A DNA stretch of 64,000 bases, from the NCBI GenBank assembly GCA_013032095.1, contig WQBJ01000004.1, positions 62,001 through 126,000 on the forward strand, written 5' to 3'. The notes beneath the pieces are model-generated. The model worked only from the letters and a program-made list of their open reading frames with translations, was not told the origin of the DNA and made no database searches. Below are positions 33,498 through 43,137 of the stretch, piece by piece. Position numbers and translations under genes: made by a program. Each line of letters starts with the position of its first letter. Positions within the stretch are counted from its first letter, which is position 1. This stretch comes from Ruegeria atlantica. Its GTDB lineage: Bacteria > Pseudomonadota > Alphaproteobacteria > Rhodobacterales > Rhodobacteraceae.

Positions 33498-33605
33498 TTG
33501 GCGAGACAGGGCAGGCATAAGCCATTGCGCGCATGCGCAGATGATTCTGGCGCTCTGACTCCGTGTTTCCCCCGCAGCGACGTTACGTCGGAGGCGCAGT
33601 CGTGA
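33498..33605 (+). pseudogene. lptF: Probable lptF remnant: intact start and end, body missing
   Basis: A 35-residue frame starts with TTG at 33498, preceded by GGGGGAGAACGAA. It begins Met-Ala-Arg, as roseobacter LptF proteins commonly do, and ends in TGA at 33603-33605, overlapping the lptG GTG start as GTGA. This is exactly where the ~370-residue permease gene lptF normally sits upstream of lptG. The peptide between (about residues 4-35: RQGRHKPLRACADDSGALT, then a Ser/Pro-rich end) has no membrane helix. It looks like an lptF gene with its middle deleted. An assembly error, or an unrelated small leader gene coupled to lptG, are the alternatives. Confidence 0.45.
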
Positions 33606-34702
33606 TCCTCGACCGCTATTTTGCCCGCCGGTTCATGCAAAGCTTTCTGGTCATCGGCGGTATTTTTCTGGCTCTGCTGATTCTGATCGACCTGGTCGAG
33701 CAGGCCCGCCGGTTCGAGTCGGAAAACCTTTCGTTCGGTCGTCTGCTGCACCTGACACTGCTGAACACACCGGCGGCCATCAGCGAGATGCTGCCCCTGC
33801 TGGTCATCTTGTCCACAATTGCGCTGTTCATAGGACTGGCACGCAGTTCCGAACTGGTTGTCATACGCGCCATCGGGCGGTCGGGCATCCGAGCGCTGCT
33901 CGCGCCGGTTGCGCTGGCTCTTTTGATCGGGGCGCTGGCAGTCGCTTTGCTGAACCCGATCTCGGCCGCAACGTCCGAGGAATACAAGCGATTGTCGGAC
34001 ACTTACAAAAACAACGGCAACTCCGCACTGTCGATTACCCGTGAAGGTTTGTGGCTACGCCAAGGGTCGGCAGAAGGGCAATCAGTAATCCACGCTCGCG
34101 GCACCACAAATGCCAACTCACTTGAACTGACTGGTGTTACGATTGTCACTTTCTCGCCGGACGGCAAACCGACGCAACAGATTGTGGCTGACCAGGCAAA
34201 ACTCTCGAATGGGTCGTGGATTTTGCACAATGCAAAAATTTGGTCTCTGGCCGACGATGTGAACCCGGAAGCCACTTCCGAGTTACATCAGACTATCGAA
34301 CTTCCGACCTCACTCACTCGGCAGCGCATTCTGGATACGCTCGGGCAGCAGGATTCGGTTTCGGTCTACGATCTGCCCCAGTTGATCCGCGACCTCCGCG
34401 AAGCCGGGTTTTCAACCAAGCAGTATGAAGTCTGGCTACAGGTGCAGTTGGCACGGCCTTTCTTTTTGATGGCTATGGTCATGATCGGCGCGGCCTTTAC
34501 TATGCGCCATGTACGTTTTGGTGGTACGGGCATCGCGGTGTTGTCCGCTGTTCTGCTGGGTTTCGCCATCTACTTCGTTCGTAACTTTGCCCAAATACTC
34601 GGGGAAAACGGTCAATTGCCTATCTTCGTCGCGGCTTGGGCGCCGCCCTTTGCAGCCATTCTTCTGTCGCTCGGACTCTTGCTCCACGCGGAGGACGGCT
34701 AA
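33602..34702 (+). CDS. lptG: LPS export ABC transporter permease LptG
   Basis: A 366-residue inner-membrane permease with six predicted helices, three at each end, around a periplasmic beta-jellyroll domain (about 135-260). Typical sequence includes FARRFMQSFLVIGGIF, the coupling-helix region SSELVVIRAIGRSG, and LWLRQ...VIHA in the periplasmic domain. With LptF and LptB it extracts LPS from the inner membrane. The GTG at 33602 is chosen because GGAGG lies 7 nt upstream and it gives the normal MILDRYFARRF start. The stop overlaps lptD by 1 nt. Its usual partner gene is missing directly upstream. Confidence 0.93.
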   Translation: MILDRYFARRFMQSFLVIGGIFLALLILIDLVEQARRFESENLSFGRLLHLTLLNTPAAISEMLPLLVILSTIALFIGLARSSELVVIRAIGRSGIRALLAPVALALLIGALAVALLNPISAATSEEYKRLSDTYKNNGNSALSITREGLWLRQGSAEGQSVIHARGTTNANSLELTGVTIVTFSPDGKPTQQIVADQAKLSNGSWILHNAKIWSLADDVNPEATSELHQTIELPTSLTRQRILDTLGQQDSVSVYDLPQLIRDLREAGFSTKQYEVWLQVQLARPFFLMAMVMIGAAFTMRHVRFGGTGIAVLSAVLLGFAIYFVRNFAQILGENGQLPIFVAAWAPPFAAILLSLGLLLHAEDG

Positions 34703-36864
34703 TGCGGGTCATATCCAGCCTTTTGCTGTCCGGCGCAGTTGCACTGGCGATGCCTACTGGTGCGGCGGCACAAAACCAGCCTGCTCCCTCACAAGCGCAA
34801 GATCCGCAACAGGAAGATCAACCCGCCCTGCTGGTAGCGGACAAAATTTTTATCACTCCGGAACGCGTCCTCGTGGCCGAGGGCAATGTCGAGGCCTTTC
34901 AAGGCGACATCAAACTGAGTGCGGACCGCATCACTTTTGACCGCGAATCCGGCGCGCTGACGCTGGAGGGTCCGATCCGTATTGATCAGGCTGGCGATAC
35001 TACGATCCTGGCGGATTCTGCCGAGTTGGACGAAGGCATCCAGAACGGATTGCTGATCGGCGCACGGATGGTGTTCGAACAGCAGGTGCAAATCGCCTCG
35101 GTTCAAGCCACGCGTGCCGGTGGTAGATACACACAGTTTAGTAAGGTGTCGGCCACCTCATGCCATGTCTGCGCAAGCGGCAAGCCACCTCTCTGGCAAA
35201 TCCGTGCCCGCAAGGTCACGCACGATCAACTGGAACGCCAACTGTATTTCGAAGGGGCGCAATTCCGGGTCCTGGACGTGCCCGTTTTCTACCTGCCCTA
35301 CCTACGGCTACCTGACCCGACGCTGGAGCGGGCCACTGGGTTTCTGGTGCCGTCCGTACGGACTACATCTCAACTGGGAACCGGCCTTCAGGTGCCGTAT
35401 TTCATCAAGTTGGGCGATCACAAGGATCTGACGTTGACGCCCTATGTCTCATCCAAGACCAAAACCCTTGGACTGCGTTATCGTCAGGCTTTCAAGAACG
35501 GGCGTATCCAACTGGAAGGCGCACATACAAGGGACGATCTGCAACCCGACGAAAACCGTGGATACCTCTTTGCAAACGGCTGGTTTAATCTCCAGAACGA
35601 TTTTCGGTTCACATTCAACATCAGGACAACGTCCGACGACTCTTATCTGGCCGACTACGGTTTGCCGGACCTCGACCGGCTGCGCAGCGAAGTCGCCCTT
35701 GAACGGATCAAGCGGGACACGGCTTTCCGTACCAGCTTTATCCATTACAAAACCCTGAGGGACAGCGAAGATCAGGACGAAATCCCGTCGCGGGTGTTCG
35801 ACCTGTTTTATCAAAAGCGCCTGTTCCCGACTTCGATCGGTGGCGAAGTCCGGCTGAGTTTTGATGCTCACGCACATAAACGCACCAGTGACGAGGACAT
35901 CATTGGTCGCGACATCGCGCGCGCTACCATTGACGCTGTATGGCTGCGCAACTGGACGTTCACGTCGGGTCTGCGGGCCGAGGTCCGAGCTGGCGCTTCC
36001 GTGGACACGTTTGACATTCGCAACGACAGCGAATTCCCCGAAGAGGTTACCCGAACAACACCCCGCGCAGCGTTGACGCTACGTTATCCAATGAGCAAAC
36101 GGGATGCATCCGGTGCCACCCAGATATTGGAACCGATCGCCCAGATTGGCTGGACCCACGTATCTGATGATGATGTTCCAAATGACGAAAGCACATTTCA
36201 GGAATTCGATCAGGGCAACCTGTTGTCGCTGTCCCGTTTCCCTGCGCCAGACCGACGTGAGGACGGCTTGACGGGTGTTGTCGGGCTCAACTGGTCCCGC
36301 TACGCGGCTGGAGGGTGGCGCGCCCTTGCAACCATTGGTCAGGTCTTTCGCTCGGAAGCGGATCAGGGCTTTAACCTGACCTCGGGCCTACAAGGCACGG
36401 TTTCCGACCTACTGCTGGCCGGGCAGGTTCAGACCAACAATGGCTGGACAGTGGCGGGACGCGGGCTGTTGAATGGAGATTTCAGCTTTGCAAAGGCCGA
36501 GCTTCGGGCCAGCTGGCAACAAAAGACGGCTGCCGTTACAGGCAGCTATCTATGGCAAGAGCCCGACCCGGCCGAAAACCTGGATGACGAAATTTCAGAA
36601 ATCCGGTTGACCGGACGTTACAGAGTTGATCAGAACTGGAACACCCGGGCCCTTGCACGCTATGACCTAGCTGAGTCCGAGCCAATTCGATATGGCTTGG
36701 GTCTCACGTATCAGAATGAATGCGTACAGGTTAACATGAACGTCAGCAGGCGCTTTACCTCGTCATCTAGTATTGAGCCTTCGACAGAATTCGGCTTTAC
36801 CGTAGCCCTGACGGGATACTCCGTTAAAAGTGACGGCCAACAGTACAAGAGAAGATGCAGTTGA
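34702..36864 (+). CDS. lptD: LPS-assembly protein LptD
   Basis: A 720-residue outer-membrane protein. A signal peptide of about 23 residues ends in GAAAQ. A periplasmic LptA/OstA-like domain (about 50-165: KIFITPERVLVAEGNVEAF...) follows, then a large beta-barrel (about 200-720). A Cys pair lies in TSCHVCASG and further Cys residues near the C-terminus (NECVQV, RRCS), which could form the disulfides LptD needs. LptD receives LPS from the Lpt bridge and inserts it into the outer leaflet. The start overlaps the lptG stop (TAATG). Confidence 0.95.
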   Translation: MRVISSLLLSGAVALAMPTGAAAQNQPAPSQAQDPQQEDQPALLVADKIFITPERVLVAEGNVEAFQGDIKLSADRITFDRESGALTLEGPIRIDQAGDTTILADSAELDEGIQNGLLIGARMVFEQQVQIASVQATRAGGRYTQFSKVSATSCHVCASGKPPLWQIRARKVTHDQLERQLYFEGAQFRVLDVPVFYLPYLRLPDPTLERATGFLVPSVRTTSQLGTGLQVPYFIKLGDHKDLTLTPYVSSKTKTLGLRYRQAFKNGRIQLEGAHTRDDLQPDENRGYLFANGWFNLQNDFRFTFNIRTTSDDSYLADYGLPDLDRLRSEVALERIKRDTAFRTSFIHYKTLRDSEDQDEIPSRVFDLFYQKRLFPTSIGGEVRLSFDAHAHKRTSDEDIIGRDIARATIDAVWLRNWTFTSGLRAEVRAGASVDTFDIRNDSEFPEEVTRTTPRAALTLRYPMSKRDASGATQILEPIAQIGWTHVSDDDVPNDESTFQEFDQGNLLSLSRFPAPDRREDGLTGVVGLNWSRYAAGGWRALATIGQVFRSEADQGFNLTSGLQGTVSDLLLAGQVQTNNGWTVAGRGLLNGDFSFAKAELRASWQQKTAAVTGSYLWQEPDPAENLDDEISEIRLTGRYRVDQNWNTRALARYDLAESEPIRYGLGLTYQNECVQVNMNVSRRFTSSSSIEPSTEFGFTVALTGYSVKSDGQQYKRRCS

Positions 36865-38108
36865 TTTCAGGTTTCGCCCGTTTCCTTCGCTCCGGTTGGC
36901 TTAAACCGGTCGCCCCCGTCTTGGTCGGGGCGATGATGGCTGTTACGACGCCTCAAGCCGATGCCCAAAGCCTGTTTTCTCCGGCGATCAAAGTGAATCA
37001 GGACATCATTACCTGGTATGAGTTAAACCAACGCCAACAGTTCCTGAGTGCTTTGGGTGCACCCGGCGCATCCGAAACCGAAGTGCGCAAAGCCCTGATC
37101 GACGAGCGGCTACGCCGTCAGGCAATGCGTGAAGCCGGAATCGAGGCTGCTCCAGAGGATATTCAGGTCGGCATCGACGAGTTTGCAGCCCGGGGACAGC
37201 TGTCGAGCGATCAGTTCCTGCAATTGCTGGCGGATCAAGGGGTTGATCGCGAGACTGTTCGCGACTTCGTGGCCGACCAAGTTTCGTGGCGTGACTATAT
37301 TAGCGCGCGGTACCTGTCACAGTCGCGCCCGACAGATGACGAAATTAACCGGGCCTTGGGACAATCGGGCGGAGGCGGCCTGCAAGTGCTGTTGTCCGAG
37401 ATCATCATTCCTGTCAATCAGCAGACCATAGCGCAGGCCGAGCTTCTAGCGGAGGAAATCGCTCGGCTTGAAGGCTATGACGCTTTCGCAGCAGCAGCCA
37501 CCCAGTATTCAGCGGCTGCCACACGTGAAAACGGCGGACGACTGGACTGGTTGAACCTTTCCAGCCTGCCTCCGGCGCTGCAACCTCTAATCCTTGGCCT
37601 GAAGAACGGGGACATCACGCAACCGCTCAACCTGCCCAACGCCATTGCGCTGTTCCAGATGCGCGGTCTTCGCGAAGTTGCGACCGGCACCACCAACTAT
37701 TCCGAGATTGACTACGCGATCTACAACATGCCGGGTGGTCGGAGTGCCGATACACTGGCCGAAGCAGCCAAACTCAGAGAGCAGATTGACACCTGCGATG
37801 ATTTGTATGGTATTGCCAAGGATCAACCGGCCGAAGTTCTACAACGGATTCAATCCAGCCCGTCCGAAATCCCACGCGACGTGGCGCTGGAACTTGCTAA
37901 GCTCGATATCAACGAAGTGTCTACCACCCTGACCCGTAACAATGGGCAAACCCTGTTGTTCCTGATGCTGTGCACTCGTACCCGCGACCGCGGTGAGGAA
38001 ACCTCGCGTACCGACGTGGCCAACGCACTTACCCAACAGCGCCTGACGGCATTTGCGGACAGCCTGCTGGCGCAGCTGCGTGCCGAAGCGACAATTGTAG
38101 AACAATGA
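36855..38108 (+). CDS. surA: Periplasmic SurA-type peptidyl-prolyl isomerase/chaperone
   Basis: A 417-residue secreted protein. The signal peptide ends near residue 37 (PQADAQ). A SurA N-domain (VNQDIITWYELNQRQQFL) precedes a parvulin-like PPIase region (about 175-275: EIIIPVNQQ..., GGRLDWLNLSSLPPALQPLI), and a second, degenerate half follows. SurA escorts outer-membrane proteins, including LptD, through the periplasm. The start overlaps lptD by 10 nt and the stop overlaps pdxA by 4 nt, so the block is tightly coupled. Confidence 0.92.
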   Translation: MQLISGFARFLRSGWLKPVAPVLVGAMMAVTTPQADAQSLFSPAIKVNQDIITWYELNQRQQFLSALGAPGASETEVRKALIDERLRRQAMREAGIEAAPEDIQVGIDEFAARGQLSSDQFLQLLADQGVDRETVRDFVADQVSWRDYISARYLSQSRPTDDEINRALGQSGGGGLQVLLSEIIIPVNQQTIAQAELLAEEIARLEGYDAFAAAATQYSAAATRENGGRLDWLNLSSLPPALQPLILGLKNGDITQPLNLPNAIALFQMRGLREVATGTTNYSEIDYAIYNMPGGRSADTLAEAAKLREQIDTCDDLYGIAKDQPAEVLQRIQSSPSEIPRDVALELAKLDINEVSTTLTRNNGQTLLFLMLCTRTRDRGEETSRTDVANALTQQRLTAFADSLLAQLRAEATIVEQ

Positions 38109-39070
38109 ACGCCCCGATCGCGCTTAGCTGTGGAGACCCGGCTGGAATAGGCCCGGAAATTGCAGCCAAAGCGTGGTCTGACCTGCGAGACAGCTGCCCG
38201 TTCTTCTATATCGGTGACGCAACCCACCTGCCGCCCGAAACACCCGTCGAACACATCTCGCACCCATCCGAGGCCGCTGACATCAGCGCTACCGCATTGC
38301 CGGTATTACAACTGGAGTTTCCGGCAACCAATGTTCCGGGCCAGCCCGACCCAGCCAATGCGCTTTCGGTCATTGCTGCGATTGAACGAGGCGTATCTCT
38401 GGTACAATCCGGCGCGGCTTCGGCGCTCTGCACCGCACCCATCCACAAAAAAGCTCTGATCGACGGCGCCGGGTTCGCCTATCCAGGCCATACCGAGTTT
38501 CTAGCCGCCCTCGCAGGCCGAGACCGCGTGGTCATGATGCTGGCCAGCGATCAGCTGCGCGTGGTGCCTGCAACCATTCACATCGCGTTGTCTGACGTGC
38601 CCTCGGCTCTGACTCCAGACCTGCTGCGCGATACGATCGCTATTACCGCCGAAAGCCTGCGCCACCAATTCGGCATCGCCCATCCCCGTATCGCCGTAGC
38701 CGGCCTCAACCCGCATGCGGGCGAAGGTGGCAAAATGGGTCGCGAAGAACTGGACTGGATCGCTCCGCTGATCGGCGACCTGCCCAACGAAAGCTACACT
38801 GCTACTGGCCCGCACCCGGCCGACACAATGTTCCACGCTGCCGCCCGCGCCCGCTATGACGCGGCGATCGCGATGTATCACGACCAAGCTCTGATCCCGA
38901 TCAAAACGCTGGATTTCGACCGTGGCGTGAACGTGACGCTGGGCCTACCCTTCATTCGTACTTCACCAGACCACGGCACCGCGCTGGATATTGCAGGAAA
39001 AGGCATCGCCACCCCAACCAGCTTGATCGAGGCTCTGAAACTCGCCCAACGTATGGCTCAAAGCACTTGA
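38105..39070 (+). CDS. pdxA: 4-hydroxythreonine-4-phosphate dehydrogenase
   Basis: A 321-residue NAD-dependent enzyme of pyridoxal phosphate synthesis. It has the N-terminal motif SCGDPAGIGPE, the HTEFLA and HIALSDVPSAL segments, GLNPHAGEGG, the metal-site YHDQALIPIK and the final RTSPDHGTALDIAGKG. Normal length. The lptD-surA-pdxA-rsmA order is conserved in proteobacteria. Confidence 0.97.
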   Translation: MNAPIALSCGDPAGIGPEIAAKAWSDLRDSCPFFYIGDATHLPPETPVEHISHPSEAADISATALPVLQLEFPATNVPGQPDPANALSVIAAIERGVSLVQSGAASALCTAPIHKKALIDGAGFAYPGHTEFLAALAGRDRVVMMLASDQLRVVPATIHIALSDVPSALTPDLLRDTIAITAESLRHQFGIAHPRIAVAGLNPHAGEGGKMGREELDWIAPLIGDLPNESYTATGPHPADTMFHAAARARYDAAIAMYHDQALIPIKTLDFDRGVNVTLGLPFIRTSPDHGTALDIAGKGIATPTSLIEALKLAQRMAQST

Positions 39071-39072
39071 TC

Positions 39073-39105
39073 CTTCATCTGGCTGGAAATATCCCCGCCG
39101 GAGGC
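39073..39105 (+). repeat. Interspersed gene-end element, copy 5
   Basis: CTTCATCTGGCTGGAAATAT, then CCCCGCCGGAGGC, starting 2 nt after the pdxA stop and in its orientation. Best match to the minus-strand copy at 7238-7270. Confidence 0.6.
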
Positions 39106-39154
39106 AAAAATTCACTGGCGCATCCCCCTCGCCCTGCGACACGGTAACCGGATC

Positions 39155-39997
39155 ATGAGCGCAATCGACAATCTTCCCCCTCTGCGCGAAGTCATCGCCA
39201 CGCACCAACTCTCGGCGCGCAAATCGTTGGGCCAGAATTTTCTGCTGGACCTGAACCTGACAGCCAAGATAGCGCGTCAGGCCGGAGACTTATCCGAGTG
39301 TGACGTGCTTGAAATCGGCCCTGGCCCTGGAGGTTTGACCCGCGGATTGTTGGCTGAGGGCGCACGCAAAGTCGTAGCTGTCGAGAAAGATAATCGCTGC
39401 ATTGCCGCCTTAAACGATATCGCGGCCGCCTACCCCAATCGGCTTGAGGTCATCAACGGTGATGCGCTGGAGATTAATCCACTTGAGCACCTGACACCGC
39501 CGATTCGCGTGGCCGCCAACCTGCCCTACAATGTCGGCACCGAACTTCTGGTCCGCTGGTTGACACCGCCAGAATGGCCCCCCTTCTGGCAGAGCCTGAC
39601 CCTGATGTTTCAGCGTGAGGTCGCAGAACGCATCGTCGCGCAACCTGGCAGCAAAGCCTATGGCCGCCTCGCCATCCTCGCCCAATGGCGGGCCGAAGCG
39701 CGCATCGCCATGTCCCTGCCGCCTGGCGCTTTCACCCCGCCCCCTAAAGTCTCCAGCGCCGTGGTCCATCTGACCGCCCTGCCCGAACCACGCTATCCGG
39801 CAGACGCCGCAGTCCTGTCCCGTGTGGTGGCTGCAGCCTTCAACCAACGCCGGAAAATGCTACGCGCCTCACTGAAGGGTGTCGCCCCCGATATCGAAGA
39901 TCGCCTTCTGGCTGCAGGTATCCAACCCACTGAACGGGCGGAACAAGTCCCGCTTGAGGCCTTCTGCGCCTTGGCTCGCGAGGTTCAAAGGGCCTGA
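39155..39997 (+). CDS. rsmA: 16S rRNA (adenine1518-N6/adenine1519-N6)-dimethyltransferase
   Basis: A 280-residue SAM methyltransferase (KsgA) that dimethylates two adenines near the 3' end of 16S rRNA during 30S assembly. Motifs are [31 protein letters not shown], the catalytic NLPYNVGT and [12 protein letters not shown]. It lies 84 nt after pdxA, with the interspersed element in the gap, so it may be read through or have its own promoter. Confidence 0.97.
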   Translation: MSAIDNLPPLREVIATHQLSARKSLGQNFLLDLNLTAKIARQAGDLSECDVLEIGPGPGGLTRGLLAEGARKVVAVEKDNRCIAALNDIAAAYPNRLEVINGDALEINPLEHLTPPIRVAANLPYNVGTELLVRWLTPPEWPPFWQSLTLMFQREVAERIVAQPGSKAYGRLAILAQWRAEARIAMSLPPGAFTPPPKVSSAVVHLTALPEPRYPADAAVLSRVVAAAFNQRRKMLRASLKGVAPDIEDRLLAAGIQPTERAEQVPLEAFCALAREVQRA

Positions 39998-40003
39998 ACG
40001 CAA

Positions 40004-40029
40004 AAAGCCCCGGCTAGTCCCGGGGCTTT
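40004..40029. terminator. Bidirectional terminator between rsmA and the DUF4167 gene
   Basis: A perfect 10-bp stem (AAAGCCCCGG, 6-nt loop, CCGGGGCTTT). On the minus strand it is followed by further T residues, making it a good Rho-independent terminator for the DUF4167 gene; on the plus strand the T-run is short. Confidence 0.85.
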
Positions 40030-40049
40030 CGCAAATTCAGTGTGAGCTC

Positions 40050-40634
40050 TTACTCAGCAGCTTCCGGCGCATCACCATCGGTTTTGGGCGCTTCATCAGC
40101 CACCGGCGCGGCTTTGGGCTTCCGTGCCCGTGGTTTGCGCGCGGGCTTTTCTTTCTTCTCAGGCGTCTCAGCCGCCGGTGCAGAATCTTTGCTTTCGGGC
40201 GTCTCGACCAATCCAGATTCGGGTGTGGAGGCTTCAGCTCCGAAGTCCATGACGTCCGGCTGCGGTGCCTCGGCCGGATCAGCCTGACGCGCCGCTTCAC
40301 GTTCCTGACGCTCGGCGCGTTCACGATCACGTTCAGCCTGCCGTTCGCGATTCTGGCGCTCTTGCTCTTCGCGGCGTGCTTCGATTTCACGCTGCGCTTC
40401 GCTCAACAGGCGCAGGTAATGCTCGGCGTGCTGCTGAAAGTTTTCAGCCGCCACACGGTCATTCGAAAGCTGGGCGTCACGTGCCAGCTGGTTGTATTTG
40501 TCAATGATCTGCTGGGGCGTTCCGCGCACCTTGCCCTCGGGGCCCGAGCTGTCAAAAACCCGGTTTACGACGTTGCCGCCGGAAGGACGATTGCGGTTGT
40601 TTTTGGCCCGCGAGCGGGATTTGGAAGATCTCAT
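40050..40634 (-). CDS. DUF4167 domain protein
   Basis: A 194-residue protein. The N-terminal ~75 residues are the DUF4167 domain: a basic start (MRSSKSRSRAKNNRNR), then GGNVVNRVFDSSGPEGKVRG, then an IIDKYNQLARDAQ helix. A Glu/Arg/Gln coiled-coil-like region (about 75-115) and an acidic Pro/Ala/Lys-rich disordered tail follow. The domain is common in alphaproteobacteria next to prmC and prfA and is of unknown function; the basic N-terminus suggests RNA or ribosome contact. It lies 240 nt downstream of prmC, which carries no other gene, and probably has its own promoter there. Confidence 0.88.
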   Translation of the reverse strand: MRSSKSRSRAKNNRNRPSGGNVVNRVFDSSGPEGKVRGTPQQIIDKYNQLARDAQLSNDRVAAENFQQHAEHYLRLLSEAQREIEARREEQERQNRERQAERDRERAERQEREAARQADPAEAPQPDVMDFGAEASTPESGLVETPESKDSAPAAETPEKKEKPARKPRARKPKAAPVADEAPKTDGDAPEAAE

Positions 40635-40874
40635 CTTTCTTTACGTCAGCCTTGTCATTCGATGTCGATCACGTCGTGTCCTGCACTGCTCAATGGCTTT
40701 AGCCGTCACGCGATGTCGACTTTTTTGGGCTTGGCGTCAGGGGCCCGCTGAAACAGCGTCAACCTCTCCGACTGACTCTGAGTAAGCATGTCCCGAGCCC
40801 GCAGACAAGAGGGTTGTCTAAAAATTCGCAGATTTTTTACATTTATCGGCGCTTTTCAGCCTCAGTTCACGCCA

Positions 40875-41720
40875 CTATTGTAGCATTCTGGCGACAACCA
40901 CACGGTCACGACCGTCCAGATCAGGAATGATCCGTGTTTCGACGAGGCCCGCAGCTTGGAACAATGCTGCGACGCTTTTGCCTTGTGCTGGCCCGATTTC
41001 AACCAGGATTCGCCCTCCGGGCATCAGGAAATCGGGGGCCGAGGCCGCAATTCGGCGATAAGCCCCAAGCCCGTCACCTTCATCAGTCAAAGCCATACGC
41101 GGCTCATGCTCGCGTACTTCGGGGGAAAGCTCTTCCATCTCTGTCAGAGAGATATACGGAGGATTGGAAACAATCAGATCAAATTCACCCTCAATGTCTT
41201 CAAACCAGTCCGAGCATAAAATCTCGGCCCTGCCCTGAACGTTGTGCTGCACCGCATTGGCGCTGGCCTGTAGGCACGCGGATTCGCTTAGGTCGGCACC
41301 GATGCCCGAGGCGCTGCTACGCTCTGCCAGCAATGTGATCAAGATGCAACCGGAACCGACCCCAAGATCCAACACACGATCAAACGGTTCGCTCAAGGCC
41401 GCTTCGATCAACGTCTCTGTCTCAGGGCGCGGGTCCAACACATCGCGGCTGACACGGAAGCGACGGCCATAAAACTCGCGCTCACCCAGCAGGTGTGACA
41501 CCGGAACGCGAATAGCCCGCAGCGAGATTAACTGGTCATAGCGTTCGGCGATCTCAGGCGACAATTCTTCGGGCGCGATCAAAGTAACCCGGCTGGCCTC
41601 AATCCGCGCAGCGTGTGCCAGCAGAACGCGAGCGTCGCGTGCCGGATCGGCCACTCCGGCCGCCCGCAAACGCGCAGTGGCGGCAACCATCGCCTGCGCT
41701 GCTGTCAACGCCGCGATCAT
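40875..41720 (-). CDS. prmC: Peptide chain release factor N5-glutamine methyltransferase
   Basis: A 281-residue SAM methyltransferase that methylates the Gln of the GGQ motif in release factors. It has SAM motif [12 protein letters not shown] and the catalytic NPPY in IVSNPPYIS. The N-terminal helical domain binds the release factor. The start overlaps the prfA stop by 4 nt, so the enzyme and its substrate are co-translated. Confidence 0.96.
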   Translation of the reverse strand: MIAALTAAQAMVAATARLRAAGVADPARDARVLLAHAARIEASRVTLIAPEELSPEIAERYDQLISLRAIRVPVSHLLGEREFYGRRFRVSRDVLDPRPETETLIEAALSEPFDRVLDLGVGSGCILITLLAERSSASGIGADLSESACLQASANAVQHNVQGRAEILCSDWFEDIEGEFDLIVSNPPYISLTEMEELSPEVREHEPRMALTDEGDGLGAYRRIAASAPDFLMPGGRILVEIGPAQGKSVAALFQAAGLVETRIIPDLDGRDRVVVARMLQ

Positions 41721-42772
41721 TGCGCCATCTCGGCCAGAAGCCGCGCCTGATCATCGGCGGTCAACGCGTCGATTACCTCATCCAGATCACCCTGCATCAC
41801 CTGGTCCAGCTTATAGAGCGTCAGGTTGATGCGGTGATCCGTCATGCGCCCCTGCGGAAAGTTATAGGTCCTGATCCGCTCGGACCGGTCGCCGGACCCC
41901 ACCTGATTGGCGCGATCGGCCGATCGCTCACTGTCGATGCGCTGACGCTCCATGTCATACAGGCGCGTTTTCAATACCTGCATCGCAATCTCGCGGTTGC
42001 GGTGCTGGGACTTTTCCGAACTCGTCACCACGATACCACTTGGAAGGTGTGTGATCCGCACGGCCGAATCCGTGGTATTCACGTGCTGCCCCCCTGCGCC
42101 AGAACTGCGCATGGTGTCGATGCGAATGTCATTTGCGTCGATCTGGATATCGACATCTTCAGCCTCGGGTAAAACCGCCACAGTCGCCGCTGAAGTGTGA
42201 ATCCGCCCGCCGCTTTCGGTTTCAGGCACGCGCTGTACACGATGCACGCCGGACTCGTACTTCATACGCGCGAAAACATTGTCACCCTTGATGTGAGCCA
42301 CAACCTCTTTGATCCCACCAAGATCCGAGGCTTGTTCCTCGATGATCTCAAATCGCCAGCCCCTGCTTTCAGCGTAACGCTGATACATGCGCAGCAGGTC
42401 ACCCGCGAACAGAGCGGCTTCGTCGCCTCCGGTGCCGGGGCGGATTTCCAGCATCGCAGGACGCGCGTCGGCTTCATCCCTTGGCAGAAGTGCCAGTTGC
42501 AATGCGTGTTCAGCCTCGGGGATACGGATCTGAAGACCGGGAATCTCTTCCTCGGCCAATTCCTTCATGTCGGGATCGGCCAGCATTGCCTCTGCCTCGG
42601 CCAGATCAGCGACCAGTTGCCGCCACGCCATGATCTGGTCTACCACCGGTTTAAGATCCGAATACTCCTTGGCCAGCGCGGCAATATCACCGCCCGAGGC
42701 GCCATCAGCCATGGCGGCTTCGAGGTATTGGAATCTCTGAGTTATCTGTTCAAGGCGTTCTTCGGGGATCAT
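41717..42772 (-). CDS. prfA: Peptide chain release factor 1
   Basis: A 351-residue class-I release factor for UAA and UAG. It has the GGQ motif at about 229 in [15 protein letters not shown] and the RF1 decoding region near [21 protein letters not shown]. The start at 42772 ([14 protein letters not shown]) is the standard one; the frame back to 42946 runs into the divergent gene. Coupled to prmC. Confidence 0.97.
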   Translation of the reverse strand: MIPEERLEQITQRFQYLEAAMADGASGGDIAALAKEYSDLKPVVDQIMAWRQLVADLAEAEAMLADPDMKELAEEEIPGLQIRIPEAEHALQLALLPRDEADARPAMLEIRPGTGGDEAALFAGDLLRMYQRYAESRGWRFEIIEEQASDLGGIKEVVAHIKGDNVFARMKYESGVHRVQRVPETESGGRIHTSAATVAVLPEAEDVDIQIDANDIRIDTMRSSGAGGQHVNTTDSAVRITHLPSGIVVTSSEKSQHRNREIAMQVLKTRLYDMERQRIDSERSADRANQVGSGDRSERIRTYNFPQGRMTDHRINLTLYKLDQVMQGDLDEVIDALTADDQARLLAEMAQ

Positions 42773-42834
42773 CCGCGCGGTGTCTCTCAATCCGAGGCTT
42801 TGGTCAAGGCCCGTCACTGTGCTAAGCTGACTCC

Positions 42835-43137
42835 ATGACACGTTTGGCAGTTGTTTTTCTACTATGCACTGCCCCTGCCTTTGCCGATGTAGTTGGCCCC
42901 GGAGGCAAGGTCCAGGACTGCTATTGCACAGATAAATCCGGTACACGCGTCGAACTGGGTGAAATGATCTGCCTACAGGTCGATGGCCGCATGTTCACGG
43001 CGCAATGCCAGATGTCGCTGAACGTACCCATGTGGCGCGAAGTGCAGGAAGGGTGCCTGTCGTCAGGGCTGCAATTCAGCCAGCCACCCGTCGACCCGGG
43101 TTCTGTTCACCCCGAAGTCTCGCCGGCCAAATCTTAA
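42835..43137 (+). CDS. Small secreted Cys-containing protein, conserved in roseobacters
   Basis: A 100-residue protein with a clear signal peptide ([17 protein letters not shown], cleavage before DVV) and a short mature part with a DCYC motif and two further Cys residues (MICL, AQCQM) plus a last one in EGCLSSG. It probably folds with disulfides in the periplasm. Function unknown. It is divergent from prfA. Its last 75 nt overlap the end of the DUF1499 gene on the other strand, an unusually long convergent overlap. Confidence 0.75.
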   Translation: MTRLAVVFLLCTAPAFADVVGPGGKVQDCYCTDKSGTRVELGEMICLQVDGRMFTAQCQMSLNVPMWREVQEGCLSSGLQFSQPPVDPGSVHPEVSPAKS

